Shown in pieces: positions 28,825-37,624 of a stretch of 64,000 nt of DNA. The stretch's first letter is position 1. Each line of letters starts with the position of its first letter. The notes under the pieces are model-generated. The model saw only the letters and a list, made by a program, of their open reading frames with translations. It made no database searches and was not told where the DNA came from. This stretch comes from Planctomycetota bacterium (lineage in GTDB: Bacteria > Planctomycetota > UBA1135 > GCA-002686595), in contig JABACD010000008.1 in NCBI GenBank assembly GCA_014237855.1, positions 84,495 through 148,494 of the forward strand. The letters are read 5' to 3'. The position numbers and the translations under genes were made by a program.

Positions 28825-29637
28825 ATGTGGGATCTCATTGAACTACCGCTCTGGGGGTTGATGGCAGCCAGCGCGATCATGCTCCTGCTCTGGTTCTTAC
28901 AGCGAAAGACCGGGAACGCAGGAATCGTGGATGTGGCCTGGAGCGGCTCGATTGGGGCCCTGGCAGTGGCCTACGCCCTGCTCGAGGGTGGCTGGGGTCC
29001 GCGTCGTGCCCTGCTGGCCCTGCTGGCAGGCGGCTGGTCCTTGCGCCTGACTTACCACCTCGCGATACGAGTCCTGGGAGAGAGTGAGGACGGTCGCTAC
29101 GCCACCATTCGGAGAGAACAGGGCGCGAATATTGACCGCTGGCTGTTCTGGTTCTTCCAAGCTCAGGCTGTCCTCGCCCTCCTGCTGTCCCTGACCTTTC
29201 TTGTACCTGCCAGGGCCAGTCTCGATCACTGGCGTGTCTGGGACCTGGTGGCCATCACCGTGTGGCTGATCTCGATCCTGGGCGAGACCATCGCCGACGG
29301 ACAGCTCTCACGCTGGCGCAGGGCCCCCGCCAACCGAGGCCGCACCTGCCGCCGCGGTCTCTGGCGCTTCTCGCGCCACCCCAACTACTTCTTCGAGTGG
29401 ATGCACTGGCTGACCTACCCACTGCTCGCCGTCGGGCTGCCACACGGGTGGCTCCTGTGGCTGACCCCGGCCGTGATGCTCTACCTCGTCCTCCGCGTCA
29501 CTGGAGTACCTCCCACCGAAGAGCGCGCCCTCCAGAGCCGCGGAGATGACTACCGCGCTTATCAGCGCACCACCAATGCCTTCTTCCCGGGTCCCCCGCG
29601 GACCGAATCCACAAAGACCTCCGTCGAATCCCGATGA
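28825..29637 (+). CDS. DUF1295 (steroid 5-alpha-reductase-like) membrane protein
   Basis: 270 residues with about six to seven membrane helices. The DUF1295 hallmarks are GNAGIVDVAWS near residue 32, and RGLWRFSRHPNYFFEW near residue 175, which resembles the NADPH- and substrate-binding segment of steroid 5-alpha reductases and isoprenylcysteine methyltransferases. Its biochemical activity is not established for the family. It is the first gene of the lipid operon and its stop overlaps the next ATG by 4 bases. Reduction of an unsaturated acyl or isoprenoid chain is inferred from its neighbours. Confidence 0.88.
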   Translation: MWDLIELPLWGLMAASAIMLLLWFLQRKTGNAGIVDVAWSGSIGALAVAYALLEGGWGPRRALLALLAGGWSLRLTYHLAIRVLGESEDGRYATIRREQGANIDRWLFWFFQAQAVLALLLSLTFLVPARASLDHWRVWDLVAITVWLISILGETIADGQLSRWRRAPANRGRTCRRGLWRFSRHPNYFFEWMHWLTYPLLAVGLPHGWLLWLTPAVMLYLVLRVTGVPPTEERALQSRGDDYRAYQRTTNAFFPGPPRTESTKTSVESR

Positions 29638-30695
29638 AAACCGCCATCCGTCTGGTCGAGAGCGGTCTCGTGCCCAAGCCCCTCATTCGCCGTGCGATCC
29701 GTGGTCTGCTCAAACGACGCCTTGAAGAGCTCGACGAGTTACATCCAGATCCTGGCAACCCTGGCGTGAGCGAGTGGGTCCGCAAGATGCGTGGAGCTCC
29801 AATCGCTCCGGTTCCGGACAAGGCAAACGAGCAGCACTACGAGCTCCCACCCGAGTTCTTCCACCTCGTGCTTGGCAAGCACCTCAAGTACAGCAGCGCC
29901 TTCTACAAGGAACCAAGGACAACCCTGGAAGAGGCGGAAGCCAGCATGCTGGCCCTGACCTGCGAGCGCGCCGACCTCGCGAATGGTCAGGATATCCTGG
30001 AGCTTGGCTGCGGCTGGGGCTCCCTGTCCCTATGGATGGCCAAGCACTACCCCTACAGCGACATCCTGGCGGTCTCGAACTCTGCCCCCCAGCGAGAGTG
30101 GATCATGGCGAAGGCTCGAGATCGTGGTCTCTTGAACCTCGAGGTCGTGACCCGCGACATGAACGTCTTCGATGCAGCTGAGTTCGAGAAGAGCTTCGAC
30201 CGCATCGTTTCTGTTGAGATGTTCGAGCATATGCGGAACTGGGAGGAGCTCCTGGGCCGAGCATCGAGGTGGATTCGGCCTGATGGTTCACTGTTCCTCC
30301 ATGTCTTCGCGCACCGCAAGCACGCCTACCCTTTCGAGGTACGTGACGATTCCGATTGGATGAGCAAGTACTTCTTCACCGGAGGACAGATGCCCAGCTT
30401 CGATCTCATCGATCATCTGGATTCGCCCTTCCAGATTGATGAGCGCTGGGAGGTCAGTGGGAATCATTACGCTCGTACTTCCGAAGACTGGGTCGAGGGC
30501 CTTGAGCGTAACCGTGAGAAGGTCATGCCTGTACTCGAGGAGACCTATGGGGCCAAGGACGCAGGGAAGTGGTTCCAGCGCTGGCGTGTCTTCTTCCTGG
30601 CTTGCGCTGAACTCTTTGCCTATGACGGTGGAAAAGAGTGGGTGGTCTGTCACCAGCGCCTGCGCCTCTCCAGCGATAAGGGCCAAGGTCGATGA
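29634..30695 (+). CDS. CFAS-like SAM-dependent methyltransferase lacking the bicarbonate-site cysteine
   Basis: 353 residues. A Rossmann SAM site (ILELGCGWGSLSLWMA) follows the CFAS-type lead-in NEQHYELPPEFF. VSVEMFEHMRNWEE matches the CFAS Glu motif. In true cyclopropane synthases a YSC motif supplies Cys to the bicarbonate pocket; here it reads KYSSAFY, with Ser88 in place of Cys. The sequence is closest in pattern to CFAS-like methyltransferases related to coclaurine N-methyltransferases. It may methylate a lipid double bond without ring closure, or another acceptor. It is coupled to both neighbours by ATGA. Confidence 0.85.
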   Translation: MKTAIRLVESGLVPKPLIRRAIRGLLKRRLEELDELHPDPGNPGVSEWVRKMRGAPIAPVPDKANEQHYELPPEFFHLVLGKHLKYSSAFYKEPRTTLEEAEASMLALTCERADLANGQDILELGCGWGSLSLWMAKHYPYSDILAVSNSAPQREWIMAKARDRGLLNLEVVTRDMNVFDAAEFEKSFDRIVSVEMFEHMRNWEELLGRASRWIRPDGSLFLHVFAHRKHAYPFEVRDDSDWMSKYFFTGGQMPSFDLIDHLDSPFQIDERWEVSGNHYARTSEDWVEGLERNREKVMPVLEETYGAKDAGKWFQRWRVFFLACAELFAYDGGKEWVVCHQRLRLSSDKGQGR

Positions 30696-31615
30696 GCCGG
30701 ACGGGCACCCTGAACAGCATCGTGCGCTGGTTCGATGCCTGGGCCGTCGACGTCCGTGAAGACGAGGATCCCCGCCGAGTCGACTGGGCACGGATCGTTC
30801 CCTTCATCGTCCTGCACCTCTCCTGCGCCCTGTTCCTGGTCGTTGGTTGGTCCTGGACGGCGGTTGTCTTCGCGGCACTTTTTTATGCCGTGAGGATGTT
30901 CGCTATCACCGCCTTCTATCACCGCTACTTCTCGCATAGAGCCTTTCAGACCTCACGCAAGGTGCAGCTCTGCTTTGCCATCCTGGGTTCGATGGCGATC
31001 CAGCGTGGTCCTCTGTGGTGGGCCGCACACCACAGGTCCCATCACCGGCACTCCGATGAGGAGGGTGACGTCCACTCTCCCGATCGAGAGGGGTTCTGGT
31101 GGAGCCATCTGGGTTGGGTAGTGGCCCAGAAGAACTTCCGCACGCGCATTGAACTGGTACGAGATCTCGCGCGCTACCCGGAGCTCAGGTTCCTCGACCG
31201 CTTCGACATCCTGGTTCCTCTCCTGCTGATTCCGGCGATCTACTTTCTTGGTGCCGGACTGGAGGCCTTGGGGCTTGGAGGTGGCGGTTTTCAACTCCTG
31301 GTGTGGGGCTTCTCAATCTCGACGGTGGCGCTCTACCACCTGACATTCTGTGTGAACTCAGTGGCTCATCGCATGGGCTCACGACGCTACGAGACCAATG
31401 ACAAGAGTCGCAACAATGCGCTCCTGGCACTCTTCACCCTGGGCGAAGGCTGGCACAACAACCATCACCACTACCCCGGCTCAGCCCGTCAGGGATTTGT
31501 CTGGTGGGAGGTCGATTTTTCCTACTACGCCCTGCGCTCATTGGCTGCCCTGGGCCTGGTGTGGAACCTGCGCCCGGTTCCTGCCCGTGTCCTCGAGACT
31601 GGTAAGCGAGGATGA
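30692..31615 (+). CDS. Acyl-CoA/acyl-lipid delta-9-type fatty-acid desaturase
   Basis: 307 residues. A membrane di-iron desaturase with the three His boxes: HRYFSH near residue 79, HRSHHRH near residue 115 and HNNHHH near residue 255. It would introduce a cis double bond into a long-chain acyl group, the substrate of the CFAS-family enzymes in the same operon. At least four membrane helices are visible. The start overlaps the upstream methyltransferase by 4 bases, and its stop overlaps the flavoprotein gene the same way. A second desaturase lies at 47521. Confidence 0.93.
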   Translation: MSRTGTLNSIVRWFDAWAVDVREDEDPRRVDWARIVPFIVLHLSCALFLVVGWSWTAVVFAALFYAVRMFAITAFYHRYFSHRAFQTSRKVQLCFAILGSMAIQRGPLWWAAHHRSHHRHSDEEGDVHSPDREGFWWSHLGWVVAQKNFRTRIELVRDLARYPELRFLDRFDILVPLLLIPAIYFLGAGLEALGLGGGGFQLLVWGFSISTVALYHLTFCVNSVAHRMGSRRYETNDKSRNNALLALFTLGEGWHNNHHHYPGSARQGFVWWEVDFSYYALRSLAALGLVWNLRPVPARVLETGKRG

Positions 31616-32859
31616 GAGTAGCTGTAGTTGGAACAGGCATCTCTGGGATGGTCGCCGCCCGGCGCCTCTCAGAAGAGCACGACGTGACGGTCTTCGAAGC
31701 AGCCCCCTACCTTGGCGGACACACCAACACCGTGCAGGTCCAAGAAGGCGAGCGCCAGCTGTCAATCGACACCGGCTTCATCGTGTTCAACGAGAAGACC
31801 TATCCCGGCTTCTGCGGCTTGTTGAAGGAGCTGGGTGTGGCCTGGAAGGAGAGCGAGATGAGCTTCTCTGTCAGCAACGTGAAATCAGGGCTCGAGTACA
31901 ACGGCACCTCGACCGACGGACTCTTCGCCCAGCGCCTGAATGCCCTGCGACCCTCTTTCTGGCGGATGATCCGGGACATCCTGCGCTTCTACCGCGAGGC
32001 ACCTCTGGTCCTCGAGAGCTTCGAAGAAATCACCCTCGGTGAGTTCCTCGACAGGGGTGGCTACTCACGTACCTTCATCGAAGACCACCTGATTCCCATG
32101 GGGGCGGCTGTCTGGTCGGCCAGGCCAGAACGCATGCGTGACTTCCCCATGCACTTCCTGGTGCGCTTCTTCCACAACCATGGGTTCCTGCAAGTCGATG
32201 ACCGGCCACAGTGGCTGGTAGTCGAGGGCGGATCCAAGAACTACATCGCACCGCTGATGGCCCCTCTTCATGACCGGGTCCACCTCAATACCCCCGTTGA
32301 GCGAATCAGACGAATGGCCGGCGGCGTGGAGCTACGCACTCGGAGCGGTCACGAGCAGGTCTTTGATCGTGTGGTGCTGGCGACCCACTCGGATCAGAGT
32401 CTACGCCTGCTGGACGATGCGACTCCACTCGAGCAGGAGATCCTGGGGGCCTTTCACTACCAGCGAAATGAGGCAGCGCTGCACACCGACAGCTCGCTCA
32501 TGCCGCGCAAGAAGCGAGCCTGGGCCAGCTGGAACTACCATGTGACTGCGCCCCCATCAGACCTCTCCACGGTCACGTACTGGATGAACCGGCTGCAAGG
32601 CCTGAAGGCACAACGGGAGTATTTCGTAACGCTCAACAGAACTGGCGACATAGACCCCTCCAGGATCCTGCGAACGATCACCTATCACCATCCGATCTTC
32701 ACCGAGGCTGCTGTCAAGGCCCAGAAAAGGCACACAGAGATCGATGGGGTCAACGGCGTTCACTTCTGTGGAGCCTACTGGCGTTACGGCTTCCACGAAG
32801 ACGGAGTACAGAGCGCGCTGGCCGTGCTGCGCTCCTTTGGGCTGGTAGAGGCCGCATGA
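31612..32859 (+). CDS. FAD-dependent amine-oxidase-like flavoprotein (COG2907 type)
   Basis: 415 residues. An N-terminal FAD-binding Rossmann motif (VVGTGISGMVAAR) is followed by FEAAPYLGGHTNTV, the usual start of COG2907. The C terminus closes with FCGAYWRYGFHEDGVQSALAV, the second FAD-contact region. Relatives sit beside DUF1365 and CFAS genes in many bacteria and are proposed to oxidise modified fatty acids. The Rhodobacter furan-fatty-acid enzyme UfaD is the best-known comparison, recalled from the literature and not tested here. ATGA overlaps join it to both neighbours. Confidence 0.88.
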   Translation: MRVAVVGTGISGMVAARRLSEEHDVTVFEAAPYLGGHTNTVQVQEGERQLSIDTGFIVFNEKTYPGFCGLLKELGVAWKESEMSFSVSNVKSGLEYNGTSTDGLFAQRLNALRPSFWRMIRDILRFYREAPLVLESFEEITLGEFLDRGGYSRTFIEDHLIPMGAAVWSARPERMRDFPMHFLVRFFHNHGFLQVDDRPQWLVVEGGSKNYIAPLMAPLHDRVHLNTPVERIRRMAGGVELRTRSGHEQVFDRVVLATHSDQSLRLLDDATPLEQEILGAFHYQRNEAALHTDSSLMPRKKRAWASWNYHVTAPPSDLSTVTYWMNRLQGLKAQREYFVTLNRTGDIDPSRILRTITYHHPIFTEAAVKAQKRHTEIDGVNGVHFCGAYWRYGFHEDGVQSALAVLRSFGLVEAA

Positions 32860-33656
32860 CCGCAAGTGCCATCTACTCGGGAAGCGTCTACCACAGGCGT
32901 CTGTCTCCCAGACGACACGACTTCGACCATGGCGTGTACTTCCTGTACCTGGATCTCGACGAGCTCCCAGGCCTGCTGGTCGATACGAGGTTGCTTGACT
33001 CCTCCGGCCTCAGCAGCGTGCACTTTCGGCGAGAGGACTATCTTGGGCCGGCGGAGCAGCCGCTCAAGGAGGCCGTCCTCGACCGGGTCGAGGAGCAGCT
33101 GGGACGCCGCCCTGTGGGTCCGGTTCGACTCTTGAGCCAGGCTAGAGTGCTTCGCTACGTCTTCAATCCGGTCAGCTTCTACTACTGCTTTGATGAGCAG
33201 CAAGACCTTGACGCAGTCGTGGCAGAGATCACAAACACCCCCTGGGGAGAGAGACATGCGTACGTGATCGACAGCGAGGATCTTCAGGAGGGAGCCCTGC
33301 TTCGCTCTCAGTTCCATAAGGAATTTCACGTCTCACCATTCTTCGACATGGATCAGGTGTACGACTGGAGATTCTCGACCCCGGATGAACACCTCGAGGT
33401 CCACATGTCCAACCTCGAGTCCTCCAAGGCCGTCTTCCATGCGGGCATGACCTGCGAGCGGTCAGCCCTCACAGCGGAAAACTTGCGGCTTGCCCTCAGG
33501 CGCCATCCCCTGCAACCCCAACGGGTCAGCCTGGCGATCTACTTCCAGGCAGCACGGCTCTGGCTGAAGCGCATGCCCTTCTTCGTGCACCCCAGCAAAC
33601 GACCTCTCTCCGATACCAAACCGAAAGTCATCCCGGCCGACGCGAACCCCTCATGA
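32856..33656 (+). CDS. DUF1365 protein
   Basis: 266 residues. It matches DUF1365 (COG3496) by its N-terminal SGSVYHRRLSPRRHDF, the central YVFNPVSFYYCFDE, and KEFHVSPFFDMDQVYDW. The family nearly always sits between a COG2907 flavoprotein and a CFAS gene, as here, so a part in the same lipid modification is well supported by context; its reaction is unknown. There is no membrane segment. The start and stop overlap both neighbours by 4 bases. Confidence 0.92.
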   Translation: MTASAIYSGSVYHRRLSPRRHDFDHGVYFLYLDLDELPGLLVDTRLLDSSGLSSVHFRREDYLGPAEQPLKEAVLDRVEEQLGRRPVGPVRLLSQARVLRYVFNPVSFYYCFDEQQDLDAVVAEITNTPWGERHAYVIDSEDLQEGALLRSQFHKEFHVSPFFDMDQVYDWRFSTPDEHLEVHMSNLESSKAVFHAGMTCERSALTAENLRLALRRHPLQPQRVSLAIYFQAARLWLKRMPFFVHPSKRPLSDTKPKVIPADANPS

Positions 33657-34930
33657 AGACCGAAGCCACACAACTCACCTCCACAAGATCTACGGACACC
33701 GTCCAGAGACGAAGACTGCCTTTCCTTGGACGTCAGGTCGTGGGGCGCCTGGAGCAGATTGAGGTCGGCAGTCTCGAGCTCCAGGCAGGCGGTGCAACCC
33801 TTCTCTTCGGCCATACCACCCCTGGCACTCCGACTGCTCGAGTACGGGTAACCGACGAGCGCTTCTGGTCAGCCGTTGCCACGCGCGGCAGTATCGGCGC
33901 AGGCGAGGGCTACGCCAGGGGCTGGTGGGAGAGCAGTGATCCGACCGAGGTTGTGCGCTTGTTTGTTCGGAACGAGTCTGCCCTGGATGGCCTGGAGAGC
34001 GGCGCAGCCAGGCTCTCCAGGCCAATCTTCGCTCTTTACCACGCCCTGCGGCGCAACAGCGAGAGCGGCAGTCGGGCAAACATCGCAGCCCACTACGACC
34101 TTTCCAATGACTTCTTCCGGCTGTTCCTCGACGAGACGATGACCTACTCGTGTGGCATCTTCGAGAACCAGAGCACGACCCTTCAGGAGGCCTCGATTGC
34201 CAAGATCGACCGACTGTGCCACAAGCTCCAGCTCAGGCCCTCCGATCATCTCCTTGAGATCGGAACTGGCTGGGGAGCCTTCGCCATTCACGCCGCTTCG
34301 GAGTTCGGTTGCCGGGTCACGACGACCACGATCAGCCGAGAACAGCACGACCTGGCGCAGCAACGCATTCGTGAGGCTGGACTCGAGGATCAGATCACGC
34401 TGCTCTTCGAGGACTACCGCGAACTCTGCGGCCAGTACGACAAGCTGGTCTCCGTGGAGATGATCGAGGCCGTCGGCCATCAGTACTTTGACACCTTCTT
34501 CGCTCGCTGCTCCGAGCTTCTCAAGCCCGATGGCCTGATGGCGCTGCAGGCCATCACGATTGCCGACCAGCACTACGAGCGTGCAAGGCGATCCGTCGAC
34601 TTCATCCAGCGCTACATCTTTCCGGGCAGCTGCATCCCCTCCGTCTCGGCCCTCTGCCAGTCAATCTCCAGGTCTGGCGACCTCAAGCCTGTTCATCTCG
34701 AGGACATTGGGCCTCACTACCAGCGGACCCTGGCCACCTGGAGACTCAACCTCCGAGAGCACTGGGACGTCGCCCGGGCCCTCGGCTATGACGAGGAACA
34801 CCTTCGTCTCTGGGAGTTCTACTTCGCCTACTGCGAGGGAGGCTACGCAGAGAGGCGGCTGGGAAACGCACAGTTCGTGCTGGCCAAGCCCGGAGCGCGC
34901 CAGACCCCCATCCTCCCGAACCTGCACTGA
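33653..34930 (+). CDS. cfa: Cyclopropane-fatty-acyl-phospholipid synthase
   Basis: 425 residues. It transfers a methylene group from SAM to the cis double bond of membrane phospholipid acyl chains. The N-terminal lipid-binding part is at about 1-130. The catalytic part has AHYDLSNDFF, YSCGIF with Cys167 intact for the bicarbonate site, the SAM motif LLEIGTGWGAF, VSVEMIEAVG with Glu269/Glu272, and the C-terminal DFIQRYIFPGS. It is thus the complete member of the pair of CFAS-family enzymes in the operon. Related sequences also include lipid methyltransferases, so ring formation is likely but not proven. Confidence 0.9.
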   Translation: MKTEATQLTSTRSTDTVQRRRLPFLGRQVVGRLEQIEVGSLELQAGGATLLFGHTTPGTPTARVRVTDERFWSAVATRGSIGAGEGYARGWWESSDPTEVVRLFVRNESALDGLESGAARLSRPIFALYHALRRNSESGSRANIAAHYDLSNDFFRLFLDETMTYSCGIFENQSTTLQEASIAKIDRLCHKLQLRPSDHLLEIGTGWGAFAIHAASEFGCRVTTTTISREQHDLAQQRIREAGLEDQITLLFEDYRELCGQYDKLVSVEMIEAVGHQYFDTFFARCSELLKPDGLMALQAITIADQHYERARRSVDFIQRYIFPGSCIPSVSALCQSISRSGDLKPVHLEDIGPHYQRTLATWRLNLREHWDVARALGYDEEHLRLWEFYFAYCEGGYAERRLGNAQFVLAKPGARQTPILPNLH

Positions 34931-34943
34931 GTGGGGCTCCTTG

Positions 34944-35507
34944 ATGAAGAGCCTGGCTAACTATGCCCTCTTCAACTGCGTCTGGTTCGCAGCGGTCCTC
35001 GGCGCCAGGGACGGGCACCTGTGGCTTGGGCTGCTGGCCGCCCTGGTGATGCTGGTGATTCACCTGGCGCTGATCCCCGACCGCAAGGCTGAGCTCGGCT
35101 ACGTGCTCTGTGCGGGACTCATCGGTGCCCTGATCGACAGCTACATGCAGATGGTCGGAATTCTGCGATATCCGACCTCGGCCAGCGGCTGGCCCTTCCT
35201 GATCGCACCTCCCTGGATCTTCGCTCTCTGGTTCGCCTTCGCCATGCTGCCGCGCCTCTCCCTGGCCTGGTTACGCCATCGCCCGGTACTTGGGCTTGTG
35301 CTGGGATCCATCGGAGGCCCGCTCAGCTTCATGGCTGGTGCCCGCATGGGAGTCACCGAGGCCGGCTCCTCATGGACCTGGCTCTGGCTTGCGCTCGAGT
35401 ATGGCTTGATGACTCCTATCTTGCTCGAACTCGCGCCCCCCACAGCCCCCACTCCACCACGGGACGTGGCCAGCTGCCAGGCGAAGCCGACCTCCAAGGT
35501 GCGATAG
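34944..35507 (+). CDS. DUF2878 integral membrane protein
   Basis: 187 residues from ATG 34944, 13 bases after the CFAS stop. It has about five membrane helices. It starts LANYALFNCVWFAAVLGA and contains GLIGALIDSYMQMVGILRY, the DUF2878 pattern. In other bacteria the family belongs to the same gene neighbourhood as COG2907, DUF1365 and CFAS. Its role is unknown; membrane anchoring of the pathway or substrate passage are possible. A long in-frame upstream extension over the CFAS gene was rejected because it has no protein-like content. Confidence 0.85.
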   Translation: MKSLANYALFNCVWFAAVLGARDGHLWLGLLAALVMLVIHLALIPDRKAELGYVLCAGLIGALIDSYMQMVGILRYPTSASGWPFLIAPPWIFALWFAFAMLPRLSLAWLRHRPVLGLVLGSIGGPLSFMAGARMGVTEAGSSWTWLWLALEYGLMTPILLELAPPTAPTPPRDVASCQAKPTSKVR

Positions 35508-35882
35508 CCAGACGGTCTCGTACTGAGTGCCGTCCACGAGACGGCTTCTCACCCAGCGCATCGACCCTGGGGCTGGAGCAAGTCGCCCAGCACACACTCA
35601 CATTCGATGGGCCGATTGGACCTTGCCAAAGATGGTCTCCAGGAAACGAAGCTCAACTGCGAACAGAGAGCTGCATCTGCTTCGAGTTGCATGAAATTTA
35701 TTGAGGTTAGAGCTGATCTCGAGCCAGCTGCTCCCGCCGAATTCTCATAAGGCAGGAAGCCAGCCTTCTTGTCCTCGGAGCTCAGCCCCCCGAACGAGAC
35801 ACGGTCCCGGCTGCTCCAACCATTCCATACAAACTCCACCCTGGTCTACCTCGAGACCCTGGCAACCCGAGAGCTCATCATC
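35508..35882. other. Intergenic region after the lipid operon
   Basis: 375 bases without a supported gene. A loose inverted repeat ggtctcgt ... acgagac near 35518-35548 has a long loop and could be a weak end-of-operon structure. AT-rich patches near 35690-35710 may contain the promoter for the small lipoprotein gene. No RNA gene was recognised. Confidence 0.4.
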
Positions 35883-36332
35883 ATGCATCTAAGGACACTA
35901 CTCGTCGCCACCGCAATAGCCTCAATCACAACATCCTGCTCCGGAAAATTCACCGCCTCGGATCATGACGCAGGCTGCATCCAGGTCACAGGCGGAACTG
36001 TCAAGTTCTCGGTCGGCAACGGCCGCATAACGATCAATGGAGAGGGGGCCCTCGCTGAGGTCAAGAAGAAGGATCTTCCCGAGTGCCAGGAGTGCTGGAT
36101 CAGAGGCGAAATGGATGTCTATTACGACAGCAACGGCAACGGCTTGCATGACACAGGTGAACCGGGCAAGTACTGCAAGATCACACAGAACACGGTCCCC
36201 AACAGCTGCTCGACGAAGGTCGGAGGCATGAGTGTCAACCAGACTCAGGAAGGCGTCTTCATCATCGAATACGACTTCACGGACTGCAACGGGACCAAGC
36301 TCAACACGACGGAGAAAGTCAAGAAGAGCTGA
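35883..36332 (+). CDS. Small cysteine-rich lipoprotein
   Basis: 149 residues from ATG 35883. The signal peptide ends in the lipobox TTSCSG. The mature part carries seven further Cys residues, including a CQEC pair, and a DSNGNGLHDTGEPG stretch like the calcium-binding loops of dockerin or EF-hand-type repeats. No family is recognised. It precedes another small exported protein by 82 bases; the two may form an envelope pair. Confidence 0.7.
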   Translation: MHLRTLLVATAIASITTSCSGKFTASDHDAGCIQVTGGTVKFSVGNGRITINGEGALAEVKKKDLPECQECWIRGEMDVYYDSNGNGLHDTGEPGKYCKITQNTVPNSCSTKVGGMSVNQTQEGVFIIEYDFTDCNGTKLNTTEKVKKS

Positions 36333-36414
36333 CCGCCAGCTGCCCCGTACATCAACGCACAAACTGTCCACTTCACCACTCAACGGCTAACTCCTGACCC
36401 CCCATCACCTCAAT

Positions 36415-36873
36415 ATGAAGTCTCTCAAGAAATCTCTCCTTGCTGCCGCCCTCACCACTGGGATCCTCTCCGCCGCGCTTGTGAGCAGCGCTCTATCGTC
36501 CGGGCCGGCCACTCTCCCTGCCCCGAACCCCGAGTCGGTCTACACCTTCTCAGACAACATCAAGGGGATCCAGCTGGACGTGCAGCTGGACATCATGCGA
36601 GGAGAGGTCACCTTCGTGGTCGAACCTCACACCCCCCACGACATCACGGTGATGACTGACGCCTTCACTCCCGAGAGAGCCGTGCTCATCGTCGAGAACC
36701 AAGGTCAAATTCGTGAGTTCCCTCTCGGCAAGGTCGCTGACAGGACCTACGTCGTGACGCTACCCGTGACGAGACTCACAGGGTCGGAGATGCAGGTCAC
36801 GCTCAAGTCTGATGGCTTCACTCACTCCAATCCCCAAGAGACGTGGTCCGTAGCCCGCCGGATCGACTACTGA
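36415..36873 (+). CDS. Small exported protein of unknown function
   Basis: 152 residues. A clear signal peptide (MKSLKKSLLAAALTTGIL...) with likely cleavage near residue 28. The mature protein is beta-rich, with alternating hydrophobic residues (LDVQLDIMRGEVTFVVEP, RTYVVTLPVTRL), compatible with a small beta-sandwich. No family is recognised. A strong hairpin begins 32 bases after the stop. Confidence 0.7.
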   Translation: MKSLKKSLLAAALTTGILSAALVSSALSSGPATLPAPNPESVYTFSDNIKGIQLDVQLDIMRGEVTFVVEPHTPHDITVMTDAFTPERAVLIVENQGQIREFPLGKVADRTYVVTLPVTRLTGSEMQVTLKSDGFTHSNPQETWSVARRIDY

Positions 36874-36904
36874 GAGAGACATCCAGAACAAGTTGTTGCT
36901 GCAA

Positions 36905-36934
36905 GCACGGGCCGCGAATCTCCGCGGCCCGTGC
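36905..36934 (+). terminator. Intrinsic-type terminator hairpin
   Basis: A perfect 12-bp stem (gcacgggccgcg / cgcggcccgtgc) with a 6-base aatctc loop, followed by ctgtttctg. It lies just after the small exported-protein gene and probably ends its transcript. Confidence 0.8.
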
Positions 36935-37014
36935 CTGTTTCTGCCTCGGGCAGCACCAGCGATCCACCGTGAGGGCTGTGCCTCAGAGACGAGCACGGTT
37001 ACCCTGTTTGGCTC

Positions 37015-37509
37015 ATGAGCTCTCTGACCTATCTCGCTGGCTACCCTCCTCAGCTTCAGGCTCAGGCCCGTGCCCTACTCGAAAAGGGTGAGCTCGGCCC
37101 TCTCCTCGCGAGCAAGTACCCCCAAGCACACGAGATAAGAACCAGCAAGGCCCTCTATTCCTACGTCCAGGAGCTCAAGTCACGTCACCTTCGCAAGGCG
37201 CCTCCCCTTGGGAGAGTCCATTACGACGACAAGATGCACGTGGTGCACAATGCCCTTGGCCTGAATGTCGCGGCTACGCATGTCCAGGGCTCCAAGCTTC
37301 GCAAGCGGCGAGAGCTGAGGGTCGCGAGTGTCTTCAAGGAAGCCCCGGCCAGCTTCCTCAGGATGATCGTTGTTCACGAGCTGGCTCACCTCAAGCACAC
37401 CGAGCATGACCGGGACTTCTACAAGCTCTGTGTCCACATGGAACCCGAGTACCATCAGCTCGAGTTCGACATGCGTCTGTTCCTGACACTTCGAGAGCGT
37501 GACGAATGA
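37015..37509 (+). CDS. YgjP-like (M48-type) metallopeptidase-fold protein
   Basis: 164 residues. The zinc motif HELAHLKHTEHDRDFYK (HExxH plus the downstream His typical of YgjP) lies near residue 122, followed by MEPEYHQLEFD. There is no signal peptide, so it is cytoplasmic. YgjP-like proteins are small minigluzincin-type zinc proteins with unclear substrates. The N-terminal 60 residues are alpha-helical and specific to this protein. Its 3' end overlaps an unlikely upstream extension of the next gene only. Confidence 0.85.
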   Translation: MSSLTYLAGYPPQLQAQARALLEKGELGPLLASKYPQAHEIRTSKALYSYVQELKSRHLRKAPPLGRVHYDDKMHVVHNALGLNVAATHVQGSKLRKRRELRVASVFKEAPASFLRMIVVHELAHLKHTEHDRDFYKLCVHMEPEYHQLEFDMRLFLTLRERDE

Positions 37510-37624
37510 TGCGACGCACCAGAAAAAGCATGGCCATGAGCCTCAGAGGCTGACTGGCTGGCAAAAATCCGGGCAATTGAACTGGGGGCTATGGCTCAGC
37601 CCCTGCATCGGGGAAACTCTGGGT

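Noticed and set aside
34560..34943. Upstream extension of the DUF2878 gene
   Set aside because: It overlaps the CFAS gene out of frame and is Ser/Thr/Pro-rich; the membrane protein begins at ATG 34944.
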